Shown: in pieces, positions 1 through 8,296 of the stretch
How the letters are laid out: the number at the start of each line of letters is the position of its first letter
Numbering within the stretch: position 1 is the first letter of the stretch
Assembly (NCBI GenBank): GCA_021300155.1
Contig: JAJTID010000001.1
Span: 1 to 64,000 of the forward strand
Direction of reading: 5' to 3'
Source: Pirellula sp.
GTDB taxonomy: Bacteria; Planctomycetota; Planctomycetia; Pirellulales; Pirellulaceae
Length of the DNA: 64,000 nt
The notes under the pieces: model-generated
Told to the model about the DNA's origin: nothing
Databases searched by the model: none
What the model saw: only the letters and a program-made list of their open reading frames with translations
Translations under genes and position numbers: made by a program

Positions 1-144
1 CCGACCAAGGTTACTCGCACTGCATTGGCAAACTCCGCATCCGTAGCAACTCTGTTGCTTACCAGCGATGCGTTGATCGCGGAAAAGCCAAAGGATGATC
101 ACGGCAAGAAGGCCGGTGGTCACGGCGATCACGACATGTACTAA
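1..144 (+). CDS. groEL: Chaperonin GroEL, C-terminal end (partial)
   Basis: Only the last 47 codons are in the window; the gene enters from the left edge. The reading frame gives [20 protein letters not shown] followed by a [10 protein letters not shown] segment, which is the strongly conserved end of the GroEL equatorial domain. The tail after it is short and rich in His, Asp and Gly (GGHGDHDMY) instead of the usual GGM repeats. GroEL forms the double-ring folding chamber in the cytoplasm. No groES is visible because the upstream part is missing. A strong terminator follows 50 bases after the stop, so the downstream efflux genes are a separate transcription unit. Confidence 0.95.
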   Translation, partial: PTKVTRTALANSASVATLLLTSDALIAEKPKDDHGKKAGGHGDHDMY

Positions 145-193
145 GCCGCGTCCGTCTGTTTGTGAGACGGTACATTGGATATGAATTGAACGC

Positions 194-227
194 AAAAAGA
201 GCCCTGATTTTTCAAGGCTCTTTTTTT
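194..227 (+). terminator. Rho-independent terminator after groEL
   Basis: The inverted repeat AAAAAGAGCC / GGCTCTTTTT has a loop of about 12 bases and ends in a run of seven T. It lies between the groEL stop and the efflux adaptor start, so it should end the groEL transcript. The A-rich 5' arm could also let it work on the other strand. Confidence 0.85.
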
Positions 228-274
228 GTTTCGAGTATCATAAACACTTACCTTTTCGGGAAATTGAGAAAGAT

Positions 275-1420
275 ATGCGTTCCATTTGGACCAATGTTGT
301 TGCATCGACCCTGCTAATTTTAATTGTTGGCTGCTTTTTTTGGCTCATCGTTTCTCGCAGACAGGCGATGGATAGCGTTCCTCCACCTGAACAGCGAGAA
401 GTACCAGAGGCCGTTCAAGTGTCTACTGTTCAGCCGATTGAAATGCGTTCTTCCGCTACGGCGATTGGAACCGTATTGGCTCCAAGGTCCATTCAATTGA
501 GGACCGAATTGGTCGGAATGGTTTCGAAGGTCTTCTTTTCTCCCGGGATGATCGTCGAAAAGAACCAGGATTTGGTTCATTTTGACACTAGTGTCGAAGA
601 ATTGCAGTTGAAGAGTGCGGAAGCTATCCGGGAGATGTCTAAGTCAAACTATACGCGTTCGGAGCAGGCAAGTAATGCTCGCGCTATCAGCGAATTGGAG
701 CTAGAGCAAGCCAAGTCTTTGCTTGCTCAAGCGAATGCGGAGGTTGAACGACTCAAGGTGGTGATTGAGAAAAAGAAATTGCGTGCACCGTTTCGAGCCC
801 GCGCCGGTCTTTTTGATATTCATCCGGGGCAATATCTTCCTGAGGGGACACCTATTACGATGCTTCAGGGAATCGAAGAGACCAACCCATACGTGCACAT
901 CGATTTCATGATGTCCCAGCAGGTAGCTGATTATCTCAAGCTAGGTGATTGTGTTTCTGTTATTGCTACAGAAGATTCTATCCCGGCAACGATCATCGCC
1001 ATCGACTCCCAAGCGGACAAAGTAACTCGCAACGTGATGGCGAGAGCCGAACTAAAAAATCCACCCGAGACGCTGCAGCCGAATGATTCCGTCAGATTGG
1101 AAATGAAGTTTGGGAAACCTGTTCCGATGGTCAAGATCCCGTCGACATCATTACGAAATGCTCCGAGTGGGGCGTTTGTCTATGTCGCTGCGCGTGATCC
1201 CAAGGACTCTACGAAACTAAGGGCATACATGAGAAACGTCAAGACCGGTGCGTCCTTCGGTGAATTCGTGACAATTAAAGCCGGTATCAAGGAGGGGGAA
1301 ACCGTCGTCACAGACGGATCATTCAAGCTGAGGGACGGAGTTCTTATCGCGCCTGTTGAAAAGACGCCAAGCGATTTGAAGTCAGGCGTGAACTCTGGTG
1401 CGGGGCATTCCGGCGAATGA
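275..1420 (+). CDS. RND efflux periplasmic adaptor (HlyD/MexA family)
   Basis: This 381-residue protein is the membrane-fusion subunit that links an inner-membrane RND pump to an outer-membrane channel. One N-terminal transmembrane segment (about residues 8-27) anchors it; there is no lipobox cysteine. A biotinyl-lipoyl-like half (IQLRTELVGMVSKVFFSPG) is followed by a short alpha-hairpin (about 110-165) and the second lipoyl half (KLRAPFRARAGLFDIHPGQY), then the beta-barrel and membrane-proximal domains. Its stop overlaps the start of the pump gene (ATGA), so the two are translationally coupled. No outer-membrane TolC-like gene is next to them. The substrate cannot be read from sequence. Confidence 0.93.
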   Translation: MRSIWTNVVASTLLILIVGCFFWLIVSRRQAMDSVPPPEQREVPEAVQVSTVQPIEMRSSATAIGTVLAPRSIQLRTELVGMVSKVFFSPGMIVEKNQDLVHFDTSVEELQLKSAEAIREMSKSNYTRSEQASNARAISELELEQAKSLLAQANAEVERLKVVIEKKKLRAPFRARAGLFDIHPGQYLPEGTPITMLQGIEETNPYVHIDFMMSQQVADYLKLGDCVSVIATEDSIPATIIAIDSQADKVTRNVMARAELKNPPETLQPNDSVRLEMKFGKPVPMVKIPSTSLRNAPSGAFVYVAARDPKDSTKLRAYMRNVKTGASFGEFVTIKAGIKEGETVVTDGSFKLRDGVLIAPVEKTPSDLKSGVNSGAGHSGE

Positions 1421-4400
1421 AGAACTTCACAGACCTTTTCATCAAACATCCTGTACTTGCGATTGTTGTTAACTTGATATTGGTTCTGATCGGAGTTCGG
1501 ACTGCTCAGTCATTGCCCATCCAGCAGTTTCCAAAACTCGAGAGCACTTCGATACAGATCACCACCATCTACATCGGCGCTAGCGCCGAGACGATTCGAG
1601 GTTTCTTGACGACACCTATCGAAAGAGCCGTGTCATCCATCGCGGGTGTTGATTTCGTCGAGTCATCGAGCGTGGCTGGAGTCAGCACGATCACGATTCG
1701 ACTGGTACTCAATCATAGCGCGACAGCCGCACTGGCAGAAGTGAATGCACGACTTCAGCAGGTACGTCGGGAATTACCTGCGGAGTCCGAACCATCGGTC
1801 ATTGAAATTCAACGTGCGGACCGCCCCTATGCTTCCTTTTATCTGAGCTTCACTTCAGATGAATATGACATTGCAGGTTTGACCGATTATCTTTCGCGAA
1901 CGGTTCAGCCGCAGTTGTCGACCATCCCTGGAGTGCAGCGTGTTGGTATCGAAGGTGGACGCACTCCAGCGATGCGAATCTGGATTTCACCGTCACGCCT
2001 TTCGGAGCTCAATCTGACTCCGGGGGATATCTTCTCCGCGCTGCGCCGCAACAACTATCTGGCTGCGATTGGTCGTGTCAAGAATGACTCCGTCCAAGTA
2101 GATTTACTCACCGATACGGACCTCAAGACCGTCGAGGAGTTTCAGCAACTGATTGTTTGGCAGAATGATGGAGCTGTGATTCGGTTAGGGGACGTAGCCA
2201 AGGTCGAGCTTGGAGCGGAAGAGGCATCGATGGTCGCCATGTATCGAGGAAAGGAGGCGGTTTATGTATCGGTATGGCCACTGCCTGGCATAAACGAAAT
2301 CGATGTTGCGAATCGCTTGAATCGAGCCATGGAAGAGCTACGGCCCACATTGCCAAGTCATATGGAAATGGGGTTAGCGTTCGATGCGACCAAATTCATG
2401 CGAGATGCACTCTACGAGATCTCGCAGACTTTACTCGAAACGATCGGAATCGTTGGCGTGGTGGTCTTTTTGTTTATGGGGTCGATCAGGACCGCGATCG
2501 TTCCATTGGTTGCGATGCCCGTATCTTTGATCGGCGCTTCGATCCTAATGTACCTGATGGGTTTCTCGCTCAATCTCTTAACACTACTCGCGATCGTATT
2601 GGCCGTGGGGCTAGTGGTCGATGACGCGATCGTGGTGGTGGAGAATGTTCAACGCCATATCTTGGAGGGTAATTCTAAAATCAATGCAGCGTTGATCGGC
2701 GCCCGTGAGTTGGTCGGCCCCATCATCGCGATGACGATTACCCTGGCTGTAGTCTACGCTCCCATAGGGTTTCAAGGCGGATTGACGGGGATGTTGTTCC
2801 GTGAGTTCGCATTCACTTTGGCTTCGGCAGTTGTACTTTCTGGCGTTGTTGCCGTTACCTTATCACCGATCATGAGCGCGGTCATGCTCAGTCCTTCAGG
2901 TAAGGAGCCGATATTGACGCGTGGTGTTAATTGGTTGTTTGCTCGTATTCAAACTCTGTATGGAAAAGTACTGGAAGGGGCACTTTCGCTTCGCTGGACT
3001 ATTGCGTTCTTGACTATCGTTGTCGGGGCTGCAGCGGTACCGTTCTATCAACGATCTGGCAAAGAGCTCGCGCCTGTGGAAGATCAAGGCGCGATAGCAG
3101 TTATGTTGCAAGCGTCCCCAGACTCGACACTCCAAAGTACAACGCGATGGGCTTCCGAGTTGGCAACCAAGTTCGTCAGCTTGCCTGAGACCGACTATAT
3201 GTGGGCCGTGGTTGGTTCCAATAGTGGCTTTGGAGGAATCATTACACACGATTGGCACGAAAGGAAAGCACAGGGGCAGCGTAGCACGCAAGATATGTTC
3301 GGTGAAGTCTATAGTTTAGCTTCGCAAGTCGCAGGAGTGCGTCCGCTTCCGATATTGGTACCTCCTCTCCCTGGGGCTGGAAACTTTGACGTAGAAGTCA
3401 TTTTGAAGAGTGATCTCAGCGTCGATAAAATGATTCCCATGTCCGAAGAGATCGTAGGGCGTGCGTTTGCTTCCAATGTCTTTTTGTTTGTGGATCCTGA
3501 TTTAAAGGTCGACTTGCCCCAGGCTCAAGTCGTCATCGATCGAGAGAAGGTTGCAGATCTGAAGCTGGATTTGGCTGCGATAGCACAAGAGCTAGGCGTG
3601 CTATTGGGGGGAGGGTACGTGAATCGCTTCAATTATTTCAATCGCTCTTATCAAGTCATTCCGCAACTCGCTGAAGTCGACAGGAAATCGACTAGCGAGC
3701 TTCTGGATATCAAGATTCGAACTCCCAGCGGCCAGTTGATCCCTGTGTCTACGTTTGCCAGTATTGTTCCGAAGACAGCCCCCCGAGTGCTGAGCCGGTT
3801 TCAGCAACAAACAGCCTTGAAGTTCAATGCGGTCATGCTGCCATCGATAACCAAGGAAGAGGGCTTGCGAGTCTTGGAAGGAATAGTTCGCGATGTGGCA
3901 GGAGCGAATGCAAACATTGACTACGCAGGTGAGTCTCGTCAGATTCGGCAGGAGGGTTCGACGCTAACGGTGTCGTTAGGTATCGCCTTAGTTTTGATCT
4001 ACCTTGTCTTGGCAGCGCAGTTTCGATCCTTTCGCGATCCTCTGATCGTTTTAGTTGGCTCCGTTCCATTGGCCATCTCGGCTTCCTTGTGCATCACGTA
4101 TTTGGGGTTAACAACAATCAATATCTACTCACAAGTGGGGTTGATCACGCTCGTCGGTTTAGTGGCAAAAAATGGAATTCTCATTGTCGAGTTCGCGAAC
4201 CATCTTCAAGAGCATGGAGCGAGCAAATGGAATGCTGCGCTCGAAGCGGCCAAAACCCGTTTACGACCGGTGTTGATGACTTCGGCGGCTACGGTGCTTG
4301 GTCACTTGCCATTGGTCTTTGTGTCAGGCCCAGGGGCCGAGGCAAGAAATAGTATCGGGATCGTTCTGGTGGTCGGAATGACGATCGGTACTCTCTTCAC

Positions 4401-4491
4401 GCTCTTTGTTGTACCTGCACTCTATGTCATCATCGCCGCATCTCACCGATTGGTGTCAGATACAGACGCGCCCTTGCCGAAAGTGGTCTAA
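1417..4491 (+). CDS. RND multidrug-type efflux pump, AcrB/MexB (HAE-1) family
   Basis: The protein has 1024 residues, the usual AcrB length, with the two-repeat layout of twelve transmembrane helices and two large periplasmic loops. The N-terminal FIKHPVLAIVVNLILVLIG, the proton-relay Asp pair in helix 4 (GLVVDDAIVVVENVQRH) and the Lys of helix 10 (VGLVAKNGILIVEFANH) are all present, so it should be a working proton antiporter. It exports drugs or other amphiphiles across the envelope with the adaptor encoded just upstream, with which it overlaps by 4 bp. About 100 bp of non-coding sequence separates its end from the convergent GalT-like gene. Confidence 0.96.
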   Translation: MKNFTDLFIKHPVLAIVVNLILVLIGVRTAQSLPIQQFPKLESTSIQITTIYIGASAETIRGFLTTPIERAVSSIAGVDFVESSSVAGVSTITIRLVLNHSATAALAEVNARLQQVRRELPAESEPSVIEIQRADRPYASFYLSFTSDEYDIAGLTDYLSRTVQPQLSTIPGVQRVGIEGGRTPAMRIWISPSRLSELNLTPGDIFSALRRNNYLAAIGRVKNDSVQVDLLTDTDLKTVEEFQQLIVWQNDGAVIRLGDVAKVELGAEEASMVAMYRGKEAVYVSVWPLPGINEIDVANRLNRAMEELRPTLPSHMEMGLAFDATKFMRDALYEISQTLLETIGIVGVVVFLFMGSIRTAIVPLVAMPVSLIGASILMYLMGFSLNLLTLLAIVLAVGLVVDDAIVVVENVQRHILEGNSKINAALIGARELVGPIIAMTITLAVVYAPIGFQGGLTGMLFREFAFTLASAVVLSGVVAVTLSPIMSAVMLSPSGKEPILTRGVNWLFARIQTLYGKVLEGALSLRWTIAFLTIVVGAAAVPFYQRSGKELAPVEDQGAIAVMLQASPDSTLQSTTRWASELATKFVSLPETDYMWAVVGSNSGFGGIITHDWHERKAQGQRSTQDMFGEVYSLASQVAGVRPLPILVPPLPGAGNFDVEVILKSDLSVDKMIPMSEEIVGRAFASNVFLFVDPDLKVDLPQAQVVIDREKVADLKLDLAAIAQELGVLLGGGYVNRFNYFNRSYQVIPQLAEVDRKSTSELLDIKIRTPSGQLIPVSTFASIVPKTAPRVLSRFQQQTALKFNAVMLPSITKEEGLRVLEGIVRDVAGANANIDYAGESRQIRQEGSTLTVSLGIALVLIYLVLAAQFRSFRDPLIVLVGSVPLAISASLCITYLGLTTINIYSQVGLITLVGLVAKNGILIVEFANHLQEHGASKWNAALEAAKTRLRPVLMTSAATVLGHLPLVFVSGPGAEARNSIGIVLVVGMTIGTLFTLFVVPALYVIIAASHRLVSDTDAPLPKVV

Positions 4492-4592
4492 TGCACGTGG
4501 ATACAGAGGGATAGACTAATGCGTGCATGTGTCGACGCTATTGCATGCCAGTATCAAGACGAAGCGTAGAGCGTAGATGCTCTAAGCTTGGC

Positions 4593-5759
4593 TTAAGGTC
4601 CCAGATGCTCTCGCAAGATTCTCGCGGCAACTTCGGGTTTGGTGGTGTTGATAAAGCAATCGGATCCCCATTCGAACCCAGCAACTTTGCTTAGTCTAGG
4701 AATGACCCGCAATCGCCAATGGTGAGCTTCGTCATCGAATTGATGAAACGGACTGGATTGCAAAACGTAATTGTAAGCGGCCTCAGGCTGTGCTCGTTCG
4801 AGCGCTGAGAGACTTGATTTGAGAACTGTCGCGAAGTCCAAGAGTTCCGCAACAGAAGTGTCTTCGAAGTGCGGTCGATGCCTTCTTGGGATGATGGAAA
4901 AAGCAAAAGGGAAACGGGAAGCGAAAGGACAGATTACCACGAAATGCTCCGTCTCCATAACGATCCTTTCGCGGTGCCGTACCTCTTCGTGCATTACTTG
5001 GCAAATGTAACAAGCCCCATACTCTTCGTGATGCTTGACCAACCGTTGATGCGTTCGCTGAACATCGCTTGGAACGAAATCGAGACAGATAATCTGACTA
5101 TGTGTATGCGAGAGAGAGGCACCAGCATCCGCTCCGAAGTTCTTGAACACGACGGCAAATTGGATGTTCGAATGGGAACGCCAGTGAAGCAATCGTTTCC
5201 GATAAGCTTCCAAAACTAGCTCAATGTTTTCCGTAGGCATGGAAGCAAGACTGGCTACATGATTCGGTGATTCAATGACAACCTCATGGCAACCCGATGG
5301 ATGTTCGCTACGAAAGAGATGCGATGCACCACCCGCGACCGCGACGGTGCTTGCGGTTTGCACCTCCGCTTTGGATTCAAACTTCACTCTGCTATAATGA
5401 CTCGATCGAATCGATAGAGGATCCATCGGTGTGTCGTATGTTTCGCAACCGCCATTTCCTGACATTGCGGGAAATTTATTGGGAACGACACGAACCAACC
5501 AGGAAGATACCGTTTCTCGATCTTCTGCGTAACCTTCGCGATGCAACGGTCGTGAGGACTCCAAATCAATATGCGGTAAGACGAGAGTGGGCGAAGGAGT
5601 CGAGTGCTCAAACCCCTTACAGAAAGGGCATGACGGATTGTGTATTTCTGAAGGGCTAGCTACACAACCTACAGACTTGAATTCGTTTGGTCGTTCTTCT
5701 CGATTCGGAGCAAAAATTACCCATCGGTCCGCTAACCAATCGTAGCGAGTTTCATGCAT
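4593..5759 (-). CDS. GalT-family nucleotidylyltransferase, possibly ADP-glucose phosphorylase-like
   Basis: This 388-residue HIT-superfamily protein starts with MHETRYDWLADRWVIFAPNR, has a CPFC zinc-type motif near residue 45 and an active-site segment GASLSHTHSQIICLDFVP. Classical GalT has His-Pro-His-x-Gln at this point; here the middle residue is Thr. Plant ADP-glucose phosphorylase, a GalT relative, has Ser-His-Ser-His-Ser-Gln in the same context, and this protein reads Ser-His-Thr-His-Ser-Gln. The gene begins 25 bp after the stop of glycogen synthase on the same strand, which fits a role in sugar-nucleotide metabolism around glycogen. The frame extends 53 codons further upstream, but that part lies inside glgA, so I chose the ATG at 5759. 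Family is certain; the substrate is inferred. Confidence 0.85.
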   Translation of the reverse strand: MHETRYDWLADRWVIFAPNREERPNEFKSVGCVASPSEIHNPSCPFCKGFEHSTPSPTLVLPHIDLESSRPLHREGYAEDRETVSSWLVRVVPNKFPAMSGNGGCETYDTPMDPLSIRSSHYSRVKFESKAEVQTASTVAVAGGASHLFRSEHPSGCHEVVIESPNHVASLASMPTENIELVLEAYRKRLLHWRSHSNIQFAVVFKNFGADAGASLSHTHSQIICLDFVPSDVQRTHQRLVKHHEEYGACYICQVMHEEVRHRERIVMETEHFVVICPFASRFPFAFSIIPRRHRPHFEDTSVAELLDFATVLKSSLSALERAQPEAAYNYVLQSSPFHQFDDEAHHWRLRVIPRLSKVAGFEWGSDCFINTTKPEVAARILREHLGP

Positions 5760-5784
5760 ACCGGTGTGCTCCGTAGTCGATTGC

Positions 5785-7266
5785 CTACAGCCGCCCCTCG
5801 ATCGCCGCTTGTTCGCGAGCGCGGCTGTAGACTGATTCATAGAGTGCTGCACTGCTCGACCATGACCAGTCTTGCTGCATCCCTCTTTCCACAAGTGTAC
5901 TCCATCGTTCTGGTTCATGCGAATAGGTATTCATCGCCTTCTGAACACATTCTCGAATTCCGTCCAAAGAATAATCCTGAAAGGAGAAACCAGTTGCAAC
6001 TTCAGGCGACTGGTCCGCATCGGCTACAGTGTCGATCAATCCGCCCGTCGCGTGAACTAAGGGAACCGTACCGAATCTCAGACTGTACAACTGATTCAAT
6101 CCACACGGTTCATAGCGGCTGGGCATAAGAAACATATCTGATCCTGCCTCTATCTTGTGGGCCAACGGCTCGGAAAACTCGAATCGAACCGCAAGGCGAT
6201 TAGGGTATCGACTGGCCAAAGATCCGATCGCGTCCGAAAACCGTGGTTCCCCGTTTCCCAGGATCACCCATTGAGCAGGTATACATTCAATCGAATTTTC
6301 TAGCAGCGGCTTCACGAGATCCCAGCCCTTCTGTTCAGCCAATCTCCCGATGAGACCTATGACGGGTACATTCGGGTCCACTGGCAAGCCCAATTTGGTT
6401 TGAAGGTCTAGTTTGCAAAGTGCCTTTCCCTCTTTCCAGGTTTCGAAACCGTAGTTCTGTGCAATGTTCTTGTCGTGCCGCGGATCCCAAAGATTGTAAT
6501 CAACTCCGTTGACGATCCCGGCAAGCTTTGCCTGCTTTGATCGAAGCAATCCATCGAGACCGCAACCATGTTCTGGCGTTTGGATTTCCCTCGCATAGCT
6601 GGGGCTGACGGTTGTAATGAAGTCGGAGAAGGCGATTCCAGTCTTGAGTAAATTCAGGTCTCCAAAAAACTCCATCTGCTGCCAATTGAAATACTTCCAA
6701 TCCATCGCAGTCAAGTTCATATCGTGCGACCAATAACGACCTTGATAGGCAAGATTATGGATCGTGAGAACCGATGCCGCATGTTGGTACCATTGTTTTT
6801 GCCCGAAGCCAGTTTTCAGATAGGCTGGGATTAATCCTGTTTGCCAGTCGTGGCAATGAATGATGTCGACATGAAGACGCAATCGTTCAATGGCCTCAAC
6901 AACAGATCGACAGAAAAAACAAAATCGTTCTGCGTTGTCTTTAAAGTCCCCGTGCTCGTCTCCATAGAGATTCTCGCGATCAAAGTAATGGGGTTGATCA
7001 ACCAAGTAAACGGTGACGGCACCATCATGCATCGGTATCTTGAGGATTCGAGATGCAACCTGTTTTCCAGCCATGTCTACCACAAAAGAGACATGTGTAT
7101 CTTCAACCGGCAGTCCCGAATGAATCGCACGTCGATAGCCCGGCAAAAACAAACTACAGTGGTGACCTCTCGCGGCAAACTGCTTTGGCAAAGTACCACA
7201 AACGTCTGCAAGACCACCCGTCTTTGCAAATGGAACAGCCTCGGAGGCGGCCATGACGATGTGCAT
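5785..7266 (-). CDS. glgA: Glycogen synthase (starch synthase, GT5)
   Basis: The 493-residue product transfers glucose from ADP-glucose to growing alpha-1,4-glucan. The GT5 N-terminal signature with the nucleotide-sugar loop KTGGLADVCGTLP is at residues 15-27. The C-terminal GT-B domain carries the GLIGRLAEQKGWD segment and the sugar-nucleotide site MFLMPSRYEPCGLNQLYSLR followed by GTVPLVHATGGLIDTV. Length and motifs fit the bacterial enzyme. It is the first gene of a two-gene unit with the GalT-like gene, and is divergent from the small conserved gene at 7546 with about 280 bp between them. No glgB or glgC is in the window. Confidence 0.96.
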   Translation of the reverse strand: MHIVMAASEAVPFAKTGGLADVCGTLPKQFAARGHHCSLFLPGYRRAIHSGLPVEDTHVSFVVDMAGKQVASRILKIPMHDGAVTVYLVDQPHYFDRENLYGDEHGDFKDNAERFCFFCRSVVEAIERLRLHVDIIHCHDWQTGLIPAYLKTGFGQKQWYQHAASVLTIHNLAYQGRYWSHDMNLTAMDWKYFNWQQMEFFGDLNLLKTGIAFSDFITTVSPSYAREIQTPEHGCGLDGLLRSKQAKLAGIVNGVDYNLWDPRHDKNIAQNYGFETWKEGKALCKLDLQTKLGLPVDPNVPVIGLIGRLAEQKGWDLVKPLLENSIECIPAQWVILGNGEPRFSDAIGSLASRYPNRLAVRFEFSEPLAHKIEAGSDMFLMPSRYEPCGLNQLYSLRFGTVPLVHATGGLIDTVADADQSPEVATGFSFQDYSLDGIRECVQKAMNTYSHEPERWSTLVERGMQQDWSWSSSAALYESVYSRAREQAAIEGRL

Positions 7267-7545
7267 TCAATTTTCTTTCAACAGATGGAGTAGGGAGCGT
7301 CGAGTTTCCGCTCCTCTATGCTACCACAAAACATCAATCATGGTGGCAACCCCCAGAGAACGACGGTTTCGCTCGATATGTCAAGAGGGGATTCGAAATT
7401 GAGACGCAAAAAATGAAGAGAAGTCTTTTGGACTTTACCGCGTTTTTGTTGCATGGATTGTTGCGAAGTTGATATTGGTAGGCGTATCATCGTCAGTCTA
7501 TAATCGTCGCTCTTCTCATTACTATTCTCGCTGAAAGGTTGCCAA

Positions 7546-8085
7546 GTGTTATCGATTCGACCGACCATCGCTGAGCATGCACTTTACGTATTCGGACGAT
7601 CGATTCACCCAGAGCTTTTTCATGTCTATCGCACCCGGTTGATTCAGCGATCAAATTACTCTGCTCGCATCGACATTACAGGCGACGGGCATGTCATTAC
7701 GTTCGTGAAAGGGCACTCGGTTATTTCCGAAGTGGTGTGCTCCTGCAAACAAATGCTTCCCCAACGTCGACGCATTGTCGCTTCGCCTCTACGCGGAAAG
7801 TTCTACCAGAAAGTGGAACGCAATGCACGAATTCGCTATTCAACAGAGTGCGAACGCGAATCTGTCTCCCCAGACATGTTCTGGATGGTGCAAACTCAAC
7901 TCCAACGTATCAACTGCGAAAGTGAATTGTTGCAGACGTTTGATTCAAGTGGCAGGATTGCTTACGGCGCTGTGAGTTATCTTCATATTGAAGAACGAGA
8001 AAGTCAGATGAGTGTGCAAGCATTCCACACTTTTCCAGACGATCATACGATTCTAAAGTCGGTATCGACGTTCCACACGCTATAG
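7546..8085 (+). CDS. Conserved protein of unknown function (possibly DUF2617-like)
   Basis: The 179-residue product is soluble, with no signal peptide or membrane segment. The N-terminal half reads ALYVFGRSIHPELFHVY and then IDITGDGHVITFVKG, an alternating pattern typical of a small alpha/beta fold; I tentatively relate it to DUF2617 but am not sure. The start is GTG at 7546, supported by an AAAGG seven bases upstream. The stop codon TAG is formed by the first three bases of an 18-bp repeat array, so the array sits directly on the end of the gene. Confidence 0.7.
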   Translation: MLSIRPTIAEHALYVFGRSIHPELFHVYRTRLIQRSNYSARIDITGDGHVITFVKGHSVISEVVCSCKQMLPQRRRIVASPLRGKFYQKVERNARIRYSTECERESVSPDMFWMVQTQLQRINCESELLQTFDSSGRIAYGAVSYLHIEERESQMSVQAFHTFPDDHTILKSVSTFHTL

Positions 8086-8172
8086 CTTTAACCCGCAGCG
8101 TAGCTTTAACCCGCAGCGTAGCTTTAACCCGCAGCGTAGCTTTAACCCGCAGCGTAGCTTTAACCCGCAGCA
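8083..8172. repeat. Five tandem copies of an 18-bp repeat
   Basis: TAGCTTTAACCCGCAGCG occurs five times without spacers, at 8083, 8101, 8119, 8137 and 8155. The first four copies are identical and the fifth ends in A. The first copy supplies the stop codon of the upstream gene. It resembles intergenic repeats I associate with planctomycete genomes. The absence of spacers rules out a CRISPR array. It runs straight into the hairpin element at 8170-8191. Confidence 0.95.
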
Positions 8173-8191
8173 CGGGACCATCGTCTCGTGC
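8170..8191. repeat. 22-nt hairpin element, copy 1
   Basis: GCACGGGAC, then CATC, then GTCTCGTGC form a stem-loop with a 4-base loop. It is 18/22 identical to the reverse complement of the element at 25774-25795, and the two copies differ by a compensatory A-T to T-A change at the third stem pair. It lies at the end of the 18-bp array, 100 bases past the stop of the convergent ceramidase/dehydrogenase gene, so it may act as a transcript 3' end, though it has no T run. Confidence 0.6.
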
Positions 8192-8296
8192 CTCCCGTGA
8201 ATTGGTCCGTCGTTTTGCCTAATTCACCGTCCCTCACCTCTGGCAGCCCCTTATCTTGGAAGCGTTGCCAGAAGAAATCCCGACTCACGCGAATTG

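Noticed and set aside
5760-5918. Longer N-terminus for the GalT-like protein
   Set aside because: The extra 53 codons lie within glgA and read as unrelated sequence; the ATG at 5759 begins the conserved domain.
8083-8172. Possible CRISPR array
   Set aside because: The five 18-bp units are directly adjacent, with no spacers and no cas genes in the window.
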